A stretch of 64,000 bases of DNA, from contig NZ_JACHOP010000002.1 of the NCBI RefSeq assembly GCF_014199935.1, forward strand, positions 310,001-374,000, given 5' to 3'. The stretch comes from Methylorubrum rhodinum (GTDB lineage Bacteria > Pseudomonadota > Alphaproteobacteria > Rhizobiales > Beijerinckiaceae). Made by a program: the position numbers and the translations under genes. Shown here piece by piece: positions 1 through 8,771 of this stretch. The notes below the pieces were generated by a model, which saw nothing but the letters and a program-made list of their open reading frames with translations, was not told the DNA's origin and searched no databases. Position 1 is the stretch's first letter; every line of letters starts with the position of its first letter.

Positions 1-2
1 GC

Positions 3-83
3 TCGGGCAAGGTTGCGGCGGTGACGATCGCCGTGCTCGACAACAAGCCGCTCCTCACCCACGCCGACATCCTCGTCGCGTGA
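3..83 (+). CDS. C-terminal fragment of an RTX / M10-type secreted protein (cut by window edge)
   Basis: An open frame runs in from the left edge and stops at TGA 81-83. The visible residues (SGKVAAVTIAVLDNKPLLTH, then ADILVA) closely match the last residues of the M10 metallopeptidase at 2733-4394. This tail belongs to serralysin-type C-terminal secretion domains recognised by type I secretion. Only 26 residues are visible, so the upstream architecture is unknown. The match suggests a second, co-directional RTX protein just upstream of the sigma factor gene. Confidence 0.6.
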   Translation, partial: SGKVAAVTIAVLDNKPLLTHADILVA

Positions 84-154
84 CGTCACGCACCCCGCGC
101 GGGTTCGCCCGCGCGGGGGCGGATTAAGCGCGAGGGCACCCGCGTTAACTCGAC

Positions 155-739
155 ATGGTGCCAGATCGCATGCGCTCGAAACGCCCCGAAATCGTCGATC
201 TCCTCGTGCCGCTGCGGCGCTACGCCCGCTCGCTCACCCGGGACGCGATCAAGGCGGACGACCTCGTCCACGACACGCTCGTGCGGGCCCTCGAATCGCG
301 CGCGAACCTTCGGCCCGACACCAACCTGCGCACCTGGATGATGACGGTGCTGCACAACGTCTTCATCGATGAGCAGCGCCGCAGGCGGGTCGAGGCCCGG
401 CACGCCGACGTGCTGGTCCAGCTCTCCGACGACGTCGCGCCGCCGGCCCAGGAGGGGCAAGTGCGGCTCATGCAGATCCGCAAGGCGTTCGAGGATCTGC
501 CGGAGGAGCAGCGCGCCGCCCTGCATCTCGTCACCCTGGAGGGCATGGCCTATGCCGACGCGGCGGCCGTGCTCGGCATCCCGATCGGCACGCTGATGTC
601 CAGGCTCGGCCGCGGACGTGCGGCGCTCCGCGCCTTCGAGGAGGGCAGCCGGAAGTCGCGCGGCTCGGCCGCCTCGGACGAGCCGTCCGAGCGAGGGCCT
701 CCGCGCCTGCGCCTCGTCGGTCGGGAAAACGTCGCCTGA
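155..739 (+). CDS. ECF-type RNA polymerase sigma factor
   Basis: This 194-residue sigma-70 family protein would direct RNA polymerase to a stress or envelope regulon. Residues about 12-75 form sigma region 2, with the DDLVHDTLVRAL helix and a basic segment ending FIDEQRRRR. Residues about 105-160 form region 4, with the helix-turn-helix around YADAAAVLGIPIGTLMSRL. The two regions are joined by a short linker, as in ECF factors. A second in-frame ATG lies at 170 and could be the true start. The next gene encodes a membrane anti-sigma protein, so the pair probably forms a sigma/anti-sigma switch. The last 35 residues are basic and low-complexity. The regulon cannot be told from the sequence. 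Confidence 0.9.
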   Translation: MVPDRMRSKRPEIVDLLVPLRRYARSLTRDAIKADDLVHDTLVRALESRANLRPDTNLRTWMMTVLHNVFIDEQRRRRVEARHADVLVQLSDDVAPPAQEGQVRLMQIRKAFEDLPEEQRAALHLVTLEGMAYADAAAVLGIPIGTLMSRLGRGRAALRAFEEGSRKSRGSAASDEPSERGPPRLRLVGRENVA

Positions 740-861
740 ACCGGCGTTTCCCGAGAGAAAGCGAAGCGGCCCACACCCGGTGCGACGGGCGGCCTGGAAG
801 GAAGCATCGGGCTTGCAGGCCGAAGGGCCGGGCAGGCAGAAAGGACAGTCGGAGTGGACTG

Positions 862-1632
862 ATGGTCGACCCGATCACACAATCCGAACTCATCGCCTAT
901 GTCGACGGCGAACTGGACCCGATGCGTCGCGTCGAGGTCGAGGCGCATCTCGCGCGCCACCCGGAGGACGCCGTCCTGGTGATGGCGGATCTGCGGGATC
1001 GCGACGCCCTGCGCGAGGCCTTCGCGCTGCCGCCCAGCAGCGGTCCCGAGCGCCTGCGCTCCGGCGCACGCCGCATCGACCGGGCGATGGCTTGGCAGCG
1101 GATCGGCAACCGCCTGCGCCGCGCCGCCGCCATCGCCGTGCTGGTCGGGGCGGGCTGGCTCGCCCACACCGAGATCGGCACCTTCGGCGTGCCGAACTCC
1201 ATCGCCTCGCCGATCGATCCGGCGCTGGCCGAGGAGGCGCAGCAGGCGCGCCAGGCCGTGCAGATCCGCGCCCGCGCGGCGTCGCAGCGGGCGACCTCGG
1301 CCTACGACACGGCCGATCTCGAAGCCGCCACCGGCATCGACCTGCCGGAGATGCCGAGCGACTGGGTCGTGCGCGACGTGCAGATCTTCCCCGGCCGCCA
1401 CGGCACCGGGGTCGAGATCGAGATCGAGACGAAGGACCTCGGCGCGTTGTCGCTCTTCGTGAAGCGCAGCAGCGGGGCCCTCGTGCCCGAGGGGGCCGAG
1501 CCCGTGACCCGCTCCGGCGACGGCACCACCGCCTATTGGCGCAACGGCCAGACGGCCTATGCCCTGAGCGGTCCGCGCGACGAGCCTCGCCTGCACGCCG
1601 CCGCGACCCGTCTCGCCGCCCTGCAGCATTGA
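862..1632 (+). CDS. membrane anti-sigma factor, RsiW/ChrR-like N-terminus
   Basis: This 256-residue protein lies 122 bp after the ECF sigma gene, in the same direction. The N-terminus (ELIAYVDGELDPMRR, then VEAHLARHPED) is the typical anti-sigma helical bundle. It lacks the Cys/His zinc ligands of ZAS proteins, so zinc sensing is unlikely. One hydrophobic segment at about residues 91-104 (AAAIAVLVGAGWLA) would anchor it in the inner membrane, leaving a C-terminal domain of about 140 residues in the periplasm. By family precedent the cytoplasmic part would sequester the neighbouring sigma factor until an envelope signal releases it. The partner assignment is inferred from position. Confidence 0.8.
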   Translation: MVDPITQSELIAYVDGELDPMRRVEVEAHLARHPEDAVLVMADLRDRDALREAFALPPSSGPERLRSGARRIDRAMAWQRIGNRLRRAAAIAVLVGAGWLAHTEIGTFGVPNSIASPIDPALAEEAQQARQAVQIRARAASQRATSAYDTADLEAATGIDLPEMPSDWVVRDVQIFPGRHGTGVEIEIETKDLGALSLFVKRSSGALVPEGAEPVTRSGDGTTAYWRNGQTAYALSGPRDEPRLHAAATRLAALQH

Positions 1633-1748
1633 TCCGCGGCATCGTCCGCGCCGCCGCCGGCCCGCGGACGATCACGGTTGCGGGATCGGCCCTACCCATC
1701 GCCGAGTGAACGCATTATTCAAGATGCGTTCGTCGCAACCTTGGGTCC

Positions 1749-2588
1749 ATGCGCCTCCTCGGCCTCATCGCCCTCGCCCTCGCCGGTCTCTACGGCATCG
1801 CCGTCCTCTCCCTCGCCCTGGGACAGAGGCGGCTGATCTATCCTGGGGCCTGGATGTCGGCGCCCCCGGCCGAGTCGGTCGCCGGGGTCGAGGCGATCAC
1901 GCTTCACACCTCCGACGGACAGAGCCTTCACGCGCTCTGGCGCCCGCCGCAACCCGGCTGCGGCGTCGTGGTGAGCTTCCACGGCAACGCCTCCGCGCCC
2001 GAGCCCCATGCCGAGCGCTTCGCCGACGGCGTGTGGCGCCAGGGCGGCTGGGGTGTCCTGGCGCCGGCCTATCGCGGCTATCGGGGCTCGACCGGCCATC
2101 CGAGCGAGGACGGCCTGATCCGCGACGGCGTCGCGGCCTATGTCGCCGCCGCCGAGCGGGCGCCCGGCGCGCCGATCCTGCTGCACGGCCATTCGCTGGG
2201 CGCCGCCGTCGCCGTCGCGGTGGCGGAGCGGGCACCCAACCTCGGACTCTACCTCGAAGCCCCCTTCGATTCCATGAGCCACCTCGTGGCCCTGCGGTTT
2301 CCCTTCGTGCCGAGCCGCTGGCTGCTCGCCGACACCTACCGCTCCGACCGGCGCATCGCCGACCGCTCCGAGCCGGTGCTGATCGTCCAGGGATCGGAGG
2401 ACCCGGTGGTGCCGGCGAAGCTCGCCCTTCGCCTCGCCGCCGCCGCCGGCCCGCAGGCGCAGATCGTCCTGATGCCCGGGGATCACGTCTCGATCCTGGG
2501 CGAGGTCGACGCCCGCGCCGAGGCGCTGTTTCGCGCGCGGCTCAAGGGCCGCTGCAGCGCGGCGCCCGCGCAGGCGGCCGTGCCCTGA
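1749..2588 (+). CDS. alpha/beta hydrolase, membrane-anchored or exported
   Basis: This is a 279-residue alpha/beta-hydrolase fold protein of the BEM46/ABHD13-like type. An N-terminal hydrophobic segment (residues 3-24) suggests an anchor or uncleaved signal. The oxyanion region is FHGN (78-81). The nucleophile elbow is GHSLG with Ser149. An acidic residue sits in GSEDPVVP and a histidine in GDHVSIL, which completes a catalytic triad. The substrate is unknown; family members act on esters or acylated compounds. The gene stands alone between the anti-sigma gene and a convergent metallopeptidase gene. Confidence 0.85.
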   Translation: MRLLGLIALALAGLYGIAVLSLALGQRRLIYPGAWMSAPPAESVAGVEAITLHTSDGQSLHALWRPPQPGCGVVVSFHGNASAPEPHAERFADGVWRQGGWGVLAPAYRGYRGSTGHPSEDGLIRDGVAAYVAAAERAPGAPILLHGHSLGAAVAVAVAERAPNLGLYLEAPFDSMSHLVALRFPFVPSRWLLADTYRSDRRIADRSEPVLIVQGSEDPVVPAKLALRLAAAAGPQAQIVLMPGDHVSILGEVDARAEALFRARLKGRCSAAPAQAAVP

Positions 2589-2732
2589 CCGGGAGGATCG
2601 TGCCGCAGCGGGACCGCCGGAAGACGCCCTGCCCGGCCGCGGGCTCGAACGGAACGAGTGGAGATCGGCGGGCACGGCGGCGCGGCAGGCGCGCGCCGTC
2701 GTGTCCGCGGGAAACGGGAGCCTCGTGCGCGC

Positions 2733-4394
2733 CTACGCGATCAGGAAATCGGCGTGGGTGATCGCCGCCTTGTTGTCGAGCACGGCGAACTTCACCGCCG
2801 CCGCCTTGCCCGAGCCGTCGGCGTCGTAGAACAGGCTTCCGTTTCGGCTGTCGTAGAGGATGTGGTCGTCGGCATCGACCCTGGCCTTGGCGATGTCCTT
2901 GAACGCCCGCGCCGTCAGCTGTCCCGGCGCCAGAGCCGAGAAGACGCTCTCGCTCAGCCGGATCGTATCCACGGTGGCGAAGTCGGTGATGTGGTCGAGG
3001 TTGCCCGCTCCGAGCGCGCCCGCGAACACGAAGGTGTCGGCGCCGCCCCGGCCGACCAGCACGTCGAGGCCGAGCCCGCCGTCGAGGACGTTGGCGCCGG
3101 TATTGCCGACGAGCGTCTGGCCGAACTCGTTGCCGACGAGGTTGAGGCGGGCCGAGCCGGTCGCGGTGAGCAGTTGCAGGGCCTCGATCTGCTGACCGGC
3201 GGACAGCGCGTAGCTGACGAAGGACAGCACCTTGTCGCTGCCGCCGCCCACCTTCTCGAAGGCGCGGTCGCCGCGATCGTCGACGAGGAAAGTGTCGTTG
3301 CCGGCCCCGCCCGTCATCCGGTCCGCGCCGGCCCCGCCGTCGAGGGTGTTGCTGCCGACATTGCCGACGAGGATGTCGGCGGCCGAGCCGCCCCTGGCGT
3401 TCTCGATCATGTTGACGATGACCCCGTCGACCGTGTGGGCGAGGGCGAGGCCGATGTTGTTGGCGACCTGCCCGATGGTCGAGAAGGCGCCGGGATTGAG
3501 GTCGATCCTGACCGAGCCGGTCTGGTTCGAGGCGTCGATCGTGTCGATGCCGCCCGCGTCCCACACGGTGAGGATCGCGGTCCGGCCGTTGGCGAGCAGG
3601 CCGCCGTCCTTGAGGGCGTAGGCGCCGTTCGTGCCGAAATAGGTCGTGGCGCCGGCGCGGGTGGTCAGGTTGGCGCCGTAGAGCTTCTGGATCGCCGCGA
3701 TGTCGTACATCATCGGCGTGATCGGCCAGTCCTGATCGGCATCCGGAACGCCTTCCATGCCCGGATGGGGGACGTAGGACATCACCGTGTACTGGTTGTT
3801 GTGGAAGGTGACCGGCGTGTTGGGCTCGCCGTCGTCGTTCGGGTGATGCAGGCCCAAGGCGTGGCCGAGTTCGTGCAGGTAGGTCTGCCAGCCGGTGTTG
3901 CCGTAGACGGCGCCGACCTGCTGCGGATTGCCGGTGTTGATCCAGAAATCGCCGTGGACCGAGGGCCTGCCGAGCGTGGCAGGCCCAATGTCGGTGACGC
4001 TTCCGTCGGGGAAGTCCGCCACGAAGCCGAAGGTGTCGGTGTTGTTGAACTTGAAGGAGCCGAGCGTGATGTCGGCGCCCGTGGCCGAACCTGGCTTGAC
4101 CTCGACGAGGTTGAGGTTCGCCACCTCGGCCCATTCCTTGAGAGCCTGCCGCGTGAGAGCGGCCTCCGCCCGGCCCATGGCGACGCTGGCGCCGAACGGA
4201 ACGGTGAAGTCCGCCTCGCCCGTGTCGCCTTCGCTGATCAGGTAGGAATCGGCCCGGCCGTCGCCGTTCGTGTCGACTCTGGCGTAGTAACCCGGCACCT
4301 GCGTGATGAAGGCGTAGGTCAGCGTCCTGTCGCCGTCGTGCCAGCCGAGGGCGTTGCCGACGAGGAGCGAATCGGGGGTGATGCCAGAAGCCAT
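2733..4394 (-). CDS. M10-type (serralysin-like) zinc metallopeptidase with RTX repeats
   Basis: This secreted protease of 553 residues carries the metzincin motif HELGHALGLHH (zinc ligands His174, His178, His184; catalytic Glu175) and a Met-turn (YTVMSYVP). The C-terminal half has glycine-rich calcium-binding nonapeptides (GGAGADRMTGGAGNDTF) and the M10 C-terminal domain ending in ADFLIA. No Sec signal peptide is visible, which fits type I secretion. No ABC exporter is encoded in the window. I chose the ATG at 4394 because a good promoter lies just upstream; the frame stays open upstream to 4574 but begins with unusual sequence. Homologues degrade extracellular protein. Confidence 0.88.
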   Translation of the reverse strand: MASGITPDSLLVGNALGWHDGDRTLTYAFITQVPGYYARVDTNGDGRADSYLISEGDTGEADFTVPFGASVAMGRAEAALTRQALKEWAEVANLNLVEVKPGSATGADITLGSFKFNNTDTFGFVADFPDGSVTDIGPATLGRPSVHGDFWINTGNPQQVGAVYGNTGWQTYLHELGHALGLHHPNDDGEPNTPVTFHNNQYTVMSYVPHPGMEGVPDADQDWPITPMMYDIAAIQKLYGANLTTRAGATTYFGTNGAYALKDGGLLANGRTAILTVWDAGGIDTIDASNQTGSVRIDLNPGAFSTIGQVANNIGLALAHTVDGVIVNMIENARGGSAADILVGNVGSNTLDGGAGADRMTGGAGNDTFLVDDRGDRAFEKVGGGSDKVLSFVSYALSAGQQIEALQLLTATGSARLNLVGNEFGQTLVGNTGANVLDGGLGLDVLVGRGGADTFVFAGALGAGNLDHITDFATVDTIRLSESVFSALAPGQLTARAFKDIAKARVDADDHILYDSRNGSLFYDADGSGKAAAVKFAVLDNKAAITHADFLIA

Positions 4395-4445
4395 GGTCGT
4401 GTCGCCGGCGTAAGAGTGATCGCATCCCTCGACGGGGGCGCTCAC

Positions 4446-4474
4446 TCTATAGACTTGGCAATATAGCTTACAAG
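4446..4474 (-). promoter_or_regulatory. candidate sigma-70 promoter for the M10 peptidase
   Basis: On the minus strand a CTTGTA -35 box (4469-4474) and a TATAGA -10 box (4446-4451) are separated by exactly 17 bp. The predicted start lies near 4440, giving a leader of about 45 nt before the ATG at 4394. The surrounding DNA is AT-rich against its background. Confidence 0.5.
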
Positions 4475-4656
4475 ATCGACCTCTAAGTCTAAGCCGAGCC
4501 CGTGGACAATCATCGCGTGCGCATTCGATTGGGAAACCCACGTAGGATGGTGCCGTCGGGCCGGCCCGATCCAACCGCCTCCTGCCGCGTTATCCCGTCT
4601 CCTGCAGGGCCGCGCCGCGGCACGGGACGATGAGAACTGGGATCGGACGGAGCCGG

Positions 4657-6207
4657 ATGAGCGTACCGCGGGAGATCGAGCTGAAATTGGAATGCGAGCC
4701 GTCCGACCTCGCCGTGCTGCAGGACCATCCGCTGCTGCGGGAGGCGTCCGAGCGCGGCGAGGCGGAACTCGCCTCGGTCTATTACGACACGCCGGATCGC
4801 GATCTGCGGGCGGCCGGGCTCGGCCTGCGGGTTCGCCGGATCGGGGAACGCCACATCCAGACCCTCAAGGCGGAGGGCGACGGCCTGTTCGCGCGGCCCG
4901 AATGGGAGGAGGAGATCGGAGGACCCGAGCCCGATCTCGCCGTGCTCGCCGACACGCCGCTGCCCGACATCCTCGAGCGCGACGCGAGGCTCGAGCCGCT
5001 CTTCACCACCGCGGTGACGCGCAAGACCTACCTCGTGCGGCAAGGCGCCTCCGCGGTCGAGGTCGCCCTCGACACCGGCCGCATCGAGGCGCCCGCCGCC
5101 GGCGACCGGATCGCGACGATCTGCGAGATCGAGCTGGAGCTGAAAGCGGGCGAGGCCAGCGACGTGTTCGCCCTGGCCCATGCGGTGGCCGCCCTGGTGC
5201 CGGTGCGGCTCGGGGTGCGGACCAAGGCCGAGCGGGGCTACGCGCTCGCCGCCGGCACGCCGGAGCGCGTCCACAAGGCCGAGCCCGTGCCGCTGTGGGA
5301 GGAGGCCACCGCGGCGGAGGCCTTCCGGGCCATCGCCCATGCCTGCCTGCGCCACATGCGGCTCAACGAGGCGATCCTGCTGGAGCGGCGGGACGCGGGG
5401 GCGCTGCACCAGATGCGGGTGGCGATCCGGCGCCTGCGCTCGGCCTTCTCGCTGTTCGGCGACCTCGTCGAGGACGCGATGGGCGAGCGGCTGCAGGCGG
5501 AGCTGAAGCGGATGACGGAGCCGCTCGGCCGCGCGCGCAACCTCGACGTCTTCCTCGCCACCACCCTGCCGGCGGAGCGCGAGCGCCACCCGGACGAAGT
5601 CGGCCTGCTCGGCTTGGAGCGGCAGCTGGAGGCAGCGCGGACCTCGGCCTATGCCGAGGTCGAGGCGCTGATCGGCTCCGAGGCGTGGCGCGCCCTGGCG
5701 CTCGACCTGATCGGCTGGATCAATGCCGGTCCCTGGCTGCGGGACGCGAGCGGCGATCGGCCGGTGCGCCGCGACGAGCCGGCCCGCGACTTCGCCGACC
5801 GGGAGCTCGACCGCCGCCGCCGGCAGGTGAAGAAGCGCGGGCGCCGCCTCGACCGGCTCAGCCCCGAGGAGCGCCACCGGGTGCGCATCGCCGCCAAGAA
5901 GCTGCGCTACGGCGCGGAGTTCTTCGCCGGCCTCTATCCCGGCCGCAAGGCGGGCCGGCGCCATGCCGCCTTCGTCAAGGCCCTGTCGGGCCTGCAGGAC
6001 CAGCTCGGCGCGCTCAACGACATCGCCACCGCCCACGACGTGGTGCGCGGCGAGGTGGTGGAGGAGAGCGGGAGCGAGGCCGGCCCCTCGACCCTGTTCG
6101 CCGCCGGCATGGCCGCCGCCGACATCGAGGCGCACAGCGGGAAGCTGCTCGACGAAGCGGCGGAGGCGCACGCGGAACTGGTCGACGCCAAGCCGTTCTG
6201 GCACTGA
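4657..6207 (+). CDS. CYTH-CHAD domain protein (inorganic triphosphatase / polyphosphate-related)
   Basis: This 516-residue protein begins with the CYTH signature EIELKLE (the ExExK motif at residues 6-10). The CYTH tunnel fold covers about residues 1-200; members hydrolyse triphosphates such as tripolyphosphate. The rest is a CHAD domain, a histidine-rich helical domain known to bind polyphosphate, with helices such as LHQMRVAIRRLRSAF and HRVRIAAKKLRYGAEFF. I chose ATG 4657 because a GGAG sequence sits six bases upstream and the CYTH motif follows at once; an in-frame ATG also exists at 4630. A second, CHAD-free CYTH gene follows at 6452. Confidence 0.88.
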   Translation: MSVPREIELKLECEPSDLAVLQDHPLLREASERGEAELASVYYDTPDRDLRAAGLGLRVRRIGERHIQTLKAEGDGLFARPEWEEEIGGPEPDLAVLADTPLPDILERDARLEPLFTTAVTRKTYLVRQGASAVEVALDTGRIEAPAAGDRIATICEIELELKAGEASDVFALAHAVAALVPVRLGVRTKAERGYALAAGTPERVHKAEPVPLWEEATAAEAFRAIAHACLRHMRLNEAILLERRDAGALHQMRVAIRRLRSAFSLFGDLVEDAMGERLQAELKRMTEPLGRARNLDVFLATTLPAERERHPDEVGLLGLERQLEAARTSAYAEVEALIGSEAWRALALDLIGWINAGPWLRDASGDRPVRRDEPARDFADRELDRRRRQVKKRGRRLDRLSPEERHRVRIAAKKLRYGAEFFAGLYPGRKAGRRHAAFVKALSGLQDQLGALNDIATAHDVVRGEVVEESGSEAGPSTLFAAGMAAADIEAHSGKLLDEAAEAHAELVDAKPFWH

Positions 6208-6392
6208 GGTATCGTCCGGAGGCGGCGAGCCCCGCGCCCGCCGCATCCGCTGCGCGCTCCGCATCGGATGGCGCGCAACCCGGATTTGGCCTAGTCGGGT
6301 CGCGCCGAAGGAGGCGGGCCGGCCCCGCCCTCTCCCTCGGGCCTTGGAGGAGCGTTTCCGGATGCGGCATCCGGAACGATCCCGTAAATCGT

Positions 6393-6447
6393 TGTGCGGC
6401 ACCGGCTCTTCCGAAGATCCGGTGCGCACCCTTTGGGCCGATGCTCC
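6393..6447 (-). repeat. dispersed palindromic repeat, copy C
   Basis: Read on the minus strand this stretch starts AGCATCGGCCCAAAGGGTGC and ends GTGCCGCACAA. It matches the copies at 56660-56712 and 21190-21246 over their conserved ends, and it has an internal inverted repeat around CTTCGG. It ends five bases before the start codon of the downstream CYTH gene, so it forms that gene's leader. Confidence 0.65.
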
Positions 6448-6451
6448 GGTT

Positions 6452-6958
6452 ATGCGTGTCGAGATCGAGCGGAAGTTCCTGGTCGTCCATGACGGCTGGC
6501 AGGCGGCCGTGATCGGCCGGCGGCGGCTGACGGACGGCCTCGTCGGGCAGTTCGAGAACGGGAAGGTGCGGGTGCGGCTCGACGAGGAGCGCGCCTTCCT
6601 CACCGTCAAGGGCGAGCGCCGGGGGCTCGGGCGGCCGGAATTCGAGTACGAGATCCCCCGCGCGGACGGCGAGGCCATGCTGCGTCTCGTCTGCGGCACC
6701 TGCCTGATCGAGAAGACCCGCCACCGGGTGCTGCACGGCGGGCTGGTCTGGGAGGTCGACGTCTATACCGGCGCGCTCGAAGGGATGATCCTGGCCGAGG
6801 TCGAACTCGACGACGAGGCGCAGGCCTTCTCCCTCCCCGACTGGCTCGGGCGGGAGGTCACCGCCGATCCGCGCTTCCGCCAATCCACCCTGCTGCGGCT
6901 CTCCCGCGAGGCCGGGCGCACCGTGACCCTCGACGAGGTGCTCTCCGCCGTTCTGTGA
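6452..6958 (+). CDS. single-domain CYTH protein
   Basis: This 168-residue protein consists of one CYTH domain. It begins [11 protein letters not shown] with the ExExK motif, and it has alternating acidic/basic strands ([17 protein letters not shown]) and the late EVELDDE strand of the tunnel fold. It resembles the bacterial short CYTH/TTM proteins that hydrolyse inorganic triphosphate, such as NE1496 and ygiF-type enzymes. It follows the CYTH-CHAD gene after 244 bp filled by a repeat element, so the two may not be one operon. The start is set by the motif, which must lie at the N-terminus. Confidence 0.85.
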   Translation: MRVEIERKFLVVHDGWQAAVIGRRRLTDGLVGQFENGKVRVRLDEERAFLTVKGERRGLGRPEFEYEIPRADGEAMLRLVCGTCLIEKTRHRVLHGGLVWEVDVYTGALEGMILAEVELDDEAQAFSLPDWLGREVTADPRFRQSTLLRLSREAGRTVTLDEVLSAVL

Positions 6959-7124
6959 GACCCGCCTGCGAGACGTGGCGCCCCGCGACGTCGCCGCTCG
7001 GAACGGCGCCCTTCCGTGCCCCGTGCGATCGGCGGAAGGTCCACTACATCCCACCCGAAGATCGCCCTACTCTCTCCGGCGGGCCGCTTCTCCGAGCGGC
7101 GCGCCGCCTGTATCGAGCCTGCCC

Positions 7125-7808
7125 ATGACCGTCATCGCCCCCTCGATCCTCGCCGCCGACTTCGCGCGCCTCGGCGAGGAGACGCGGGCCATCGCCGAGG
7201 CCGGGGCCGACTGGATCCATCTCGACGTGATGGACGGGCATTTCGTGCCCAACATCAGCTTCGGCCCCGCGGTCGTGAAGGCTTTGCGGCCCTGGACCGA
7301 CAAGCTGTTCGACGTCCACCTGATGATCGCGCCCGCCGATCCCTACCTCGCCGCCTTCGCCGAGGCCGGGGCCGACGCGATCACGGTCCACGCCGAGGCC
7401 GGCCCGCACATCCACCGCTCGCTCCAGACCATCCGGGGCCTCGGCAAGCGCGCGGGCGTGGCCCTCAACCCCGGCACGCCAGCCACCCTGATCGAGCCGG
7501 TGCTCGACATGGTCGATCTCGTGCTGGTGATGACGGTCAATCCCGGCTTCGGCGGCCAGAGCTTCATCGCGTCCGCGTTCGAGACCGTGTCGCGGGTGAA
7601 GGCCCTCGTCGCGGACCGTCCCATCGGCATCTCGGTCGACGGCGGCGTCACCCCGGAGACCGCCGGGCCGGCGGCGGCGGCGGGCGCCGATATCCTGGTC
7701 GCGGGCTCCGCTGCCTTCAAGGGCGGCCCCGACCGCTACCGGGCGAACATCGCGACGATCCGCGAGGCCGCGGCGATGGCCACCGGGCGGGAAGGCGCGC
7801 GATGCTGA
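7125..7808 (+). CDS. rpe: ribulose-phosphate 3-epimerase
   Basis: This 227-residue TIM-barrel enzyme interconverts ribulose 5-phosphate and xylulose 5-phosphate in the pentose phosphate pathway and the Calvin cycle. Diagnostic stretches are [31 protein letters not shown] (metal ligands and catalytic Asp), [11 protein letters not shown] (phosphate loop) and SVDGGV (second catalytic Asp). The length is normal for the family. The stop codon overlaps the next start by 7 nt (ATGCTGA), so translation with the HAD phosphatase gene is probably coupled. Confidence 0.96.
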   Translation: MTVIAPSILAADFARLGEETRAIAEAGADWIHLDVMDGHFVPNISFGPAVVKALRPWTDKLFDVHLMIAPADPYLAAFAEAGADAITVHAEAGPHIHRSLQTIRGLGKRAGVALNPGTPATLIEPVLDMVDLVLVMTVNPGFGGQSFIASAFETVSRVKALVADRPIGISVDGGVTPETAGPAAAAGADILVAGSAAFKGGPDRYRANIATIREAAAMATGREGARC

Positions 7809-8560
7809 AGGCGCTGATCTTCGACGTCGACGGGACTCTGGCCGAGACCGAGGACCTTCACCGCCAGGGCTTCAACCGGGCCTTCCGGACGCTCGGCCTG
7901 CCCTGGGAGTGGTCGCCGGAACTCTACGCCGAACTCCTCAGGGTGATGGGCGGCAAGGAGCGGCTCGTCCACTACATCGAGCGCTTCCATCCGGGCGAGG
8001 CGGACGCGCTCAAGGCCCGCATGCCCGAGATCCACGACCTCAAGACCCGCTATTACGGCGAACTCGCCGAGGGCGGGGGGCTCGGCCTGCGGCCGGGAAT
8101 CGGGCGGCTGGTGGGGCAGGCGCGGGCGCGCGGCGTGCGGCTGGCGGTGGCCACCACCACGAGCCGGCCCAACATCGACCTGCTGCTGCGCCTCAACTTC
8201 CCCGGCGACAACCCCTTCGACGTGATCGCGGCGGGCGACGAGGCGGCGCAGAAGAAGCCCGCCCCCGACATCTTCGCCCTCGCCGTCCACCGCCTCGGCA
8301 TCGACCCGTCCGCGGCGATCGCCTTCGAGGATTCGGCCGCGGGCATCCGCTCGGCGCTGGCCGCCGGCCTGCCGGTGCTCGCCACCCGCAGCCGCTACAC
8401 GAAGAGCCACGCCCTCGACGGCGCCTTCTCGGCGGTGTCCGATCTCGGCGAGCCGGGCGCCCCCCACACCCACCTCCAGGGCGTCGCGTGGCCCGGCGGG
8501 ATCGTCACCCTCGACGCCCTGGCCGCGTGGCACGCGGGTCAACTGCACGGCGCCGCCTGA
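7802..8560 (+). CDS. cbbY: HAD-IA phosphatase of the CbbY / phosphoglycolate phosphatase type
   Basis: This 252-residue HAD hydrolase carries motif [11 protein letters not shown] (nucleophile Asp8), a cap helix starting [10 protein letters not shown] as in CbbY proteins, motif II in VATTTSRPN, motif III lysine in KKPAPDIF and motif [13 protein letters not shown]. CbbY proteins of photosynthetic bacteria dephosphorylate xylulose 1,5-bisphosphate, an inhibitory misproduct in the RuBisCO pathway; others act on phosphoglycolate. Overlap with rpe supports a role in pentose-phosphate handling. No RuBisCO gene is visible here, so the exact substrate is open and the symbol is given with moderate certainty. 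Confidence 0.82.
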   Translation: MLKALIFDVDGTLAETEDLHRQGFNRAFRTLGLPWEWSPELYAELLRVMGGKERLVHYIERFHPGEADALKARMPEIHDLKTRYYGELAEGGGLGLRPGIGRLVGQARARGVRLAVATTTSRPNIDLLLRLNFPGDNPFDVIAAGDEAAQKKPAPDIFALAVHRLGIDPSAAIAFEDSAAGIRSALAAGLPVLATRSRYTKSHALDGAFSAVSDLGEPGAPHTHLQGVAWPGGIVTLDALAAWHAGQLHGAA

Positions 8561-8771
8561 CGCGTCGCCTCCTGACGCGATGCGAAGCCCCGCCCATCAC
8601 CGTTCCGTGGCTTCCCAAGCCGCCCCGGCGCGGTCTATCAGGGCCGGCCTTCCGCTTCCGGGTCGCGGGTCCCGGGACGGCACCGCACGGTGGCCGACCC
8701 CCCTGCCCGGGAGGCCGGGACCTGACGCTTCGACGTCGCTTCGACGTCACACCGCCGGACCGTGGAGCCTG

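Noticed and set aside
155..1632. ECF sigma/anti-sigma pair as the EcfG-NepR general stress module
   Set aside because: The anti-sigma partner is a membrane RsiW-like protein and no PhyR is present; the NepR-like gene lies 10 kb away.
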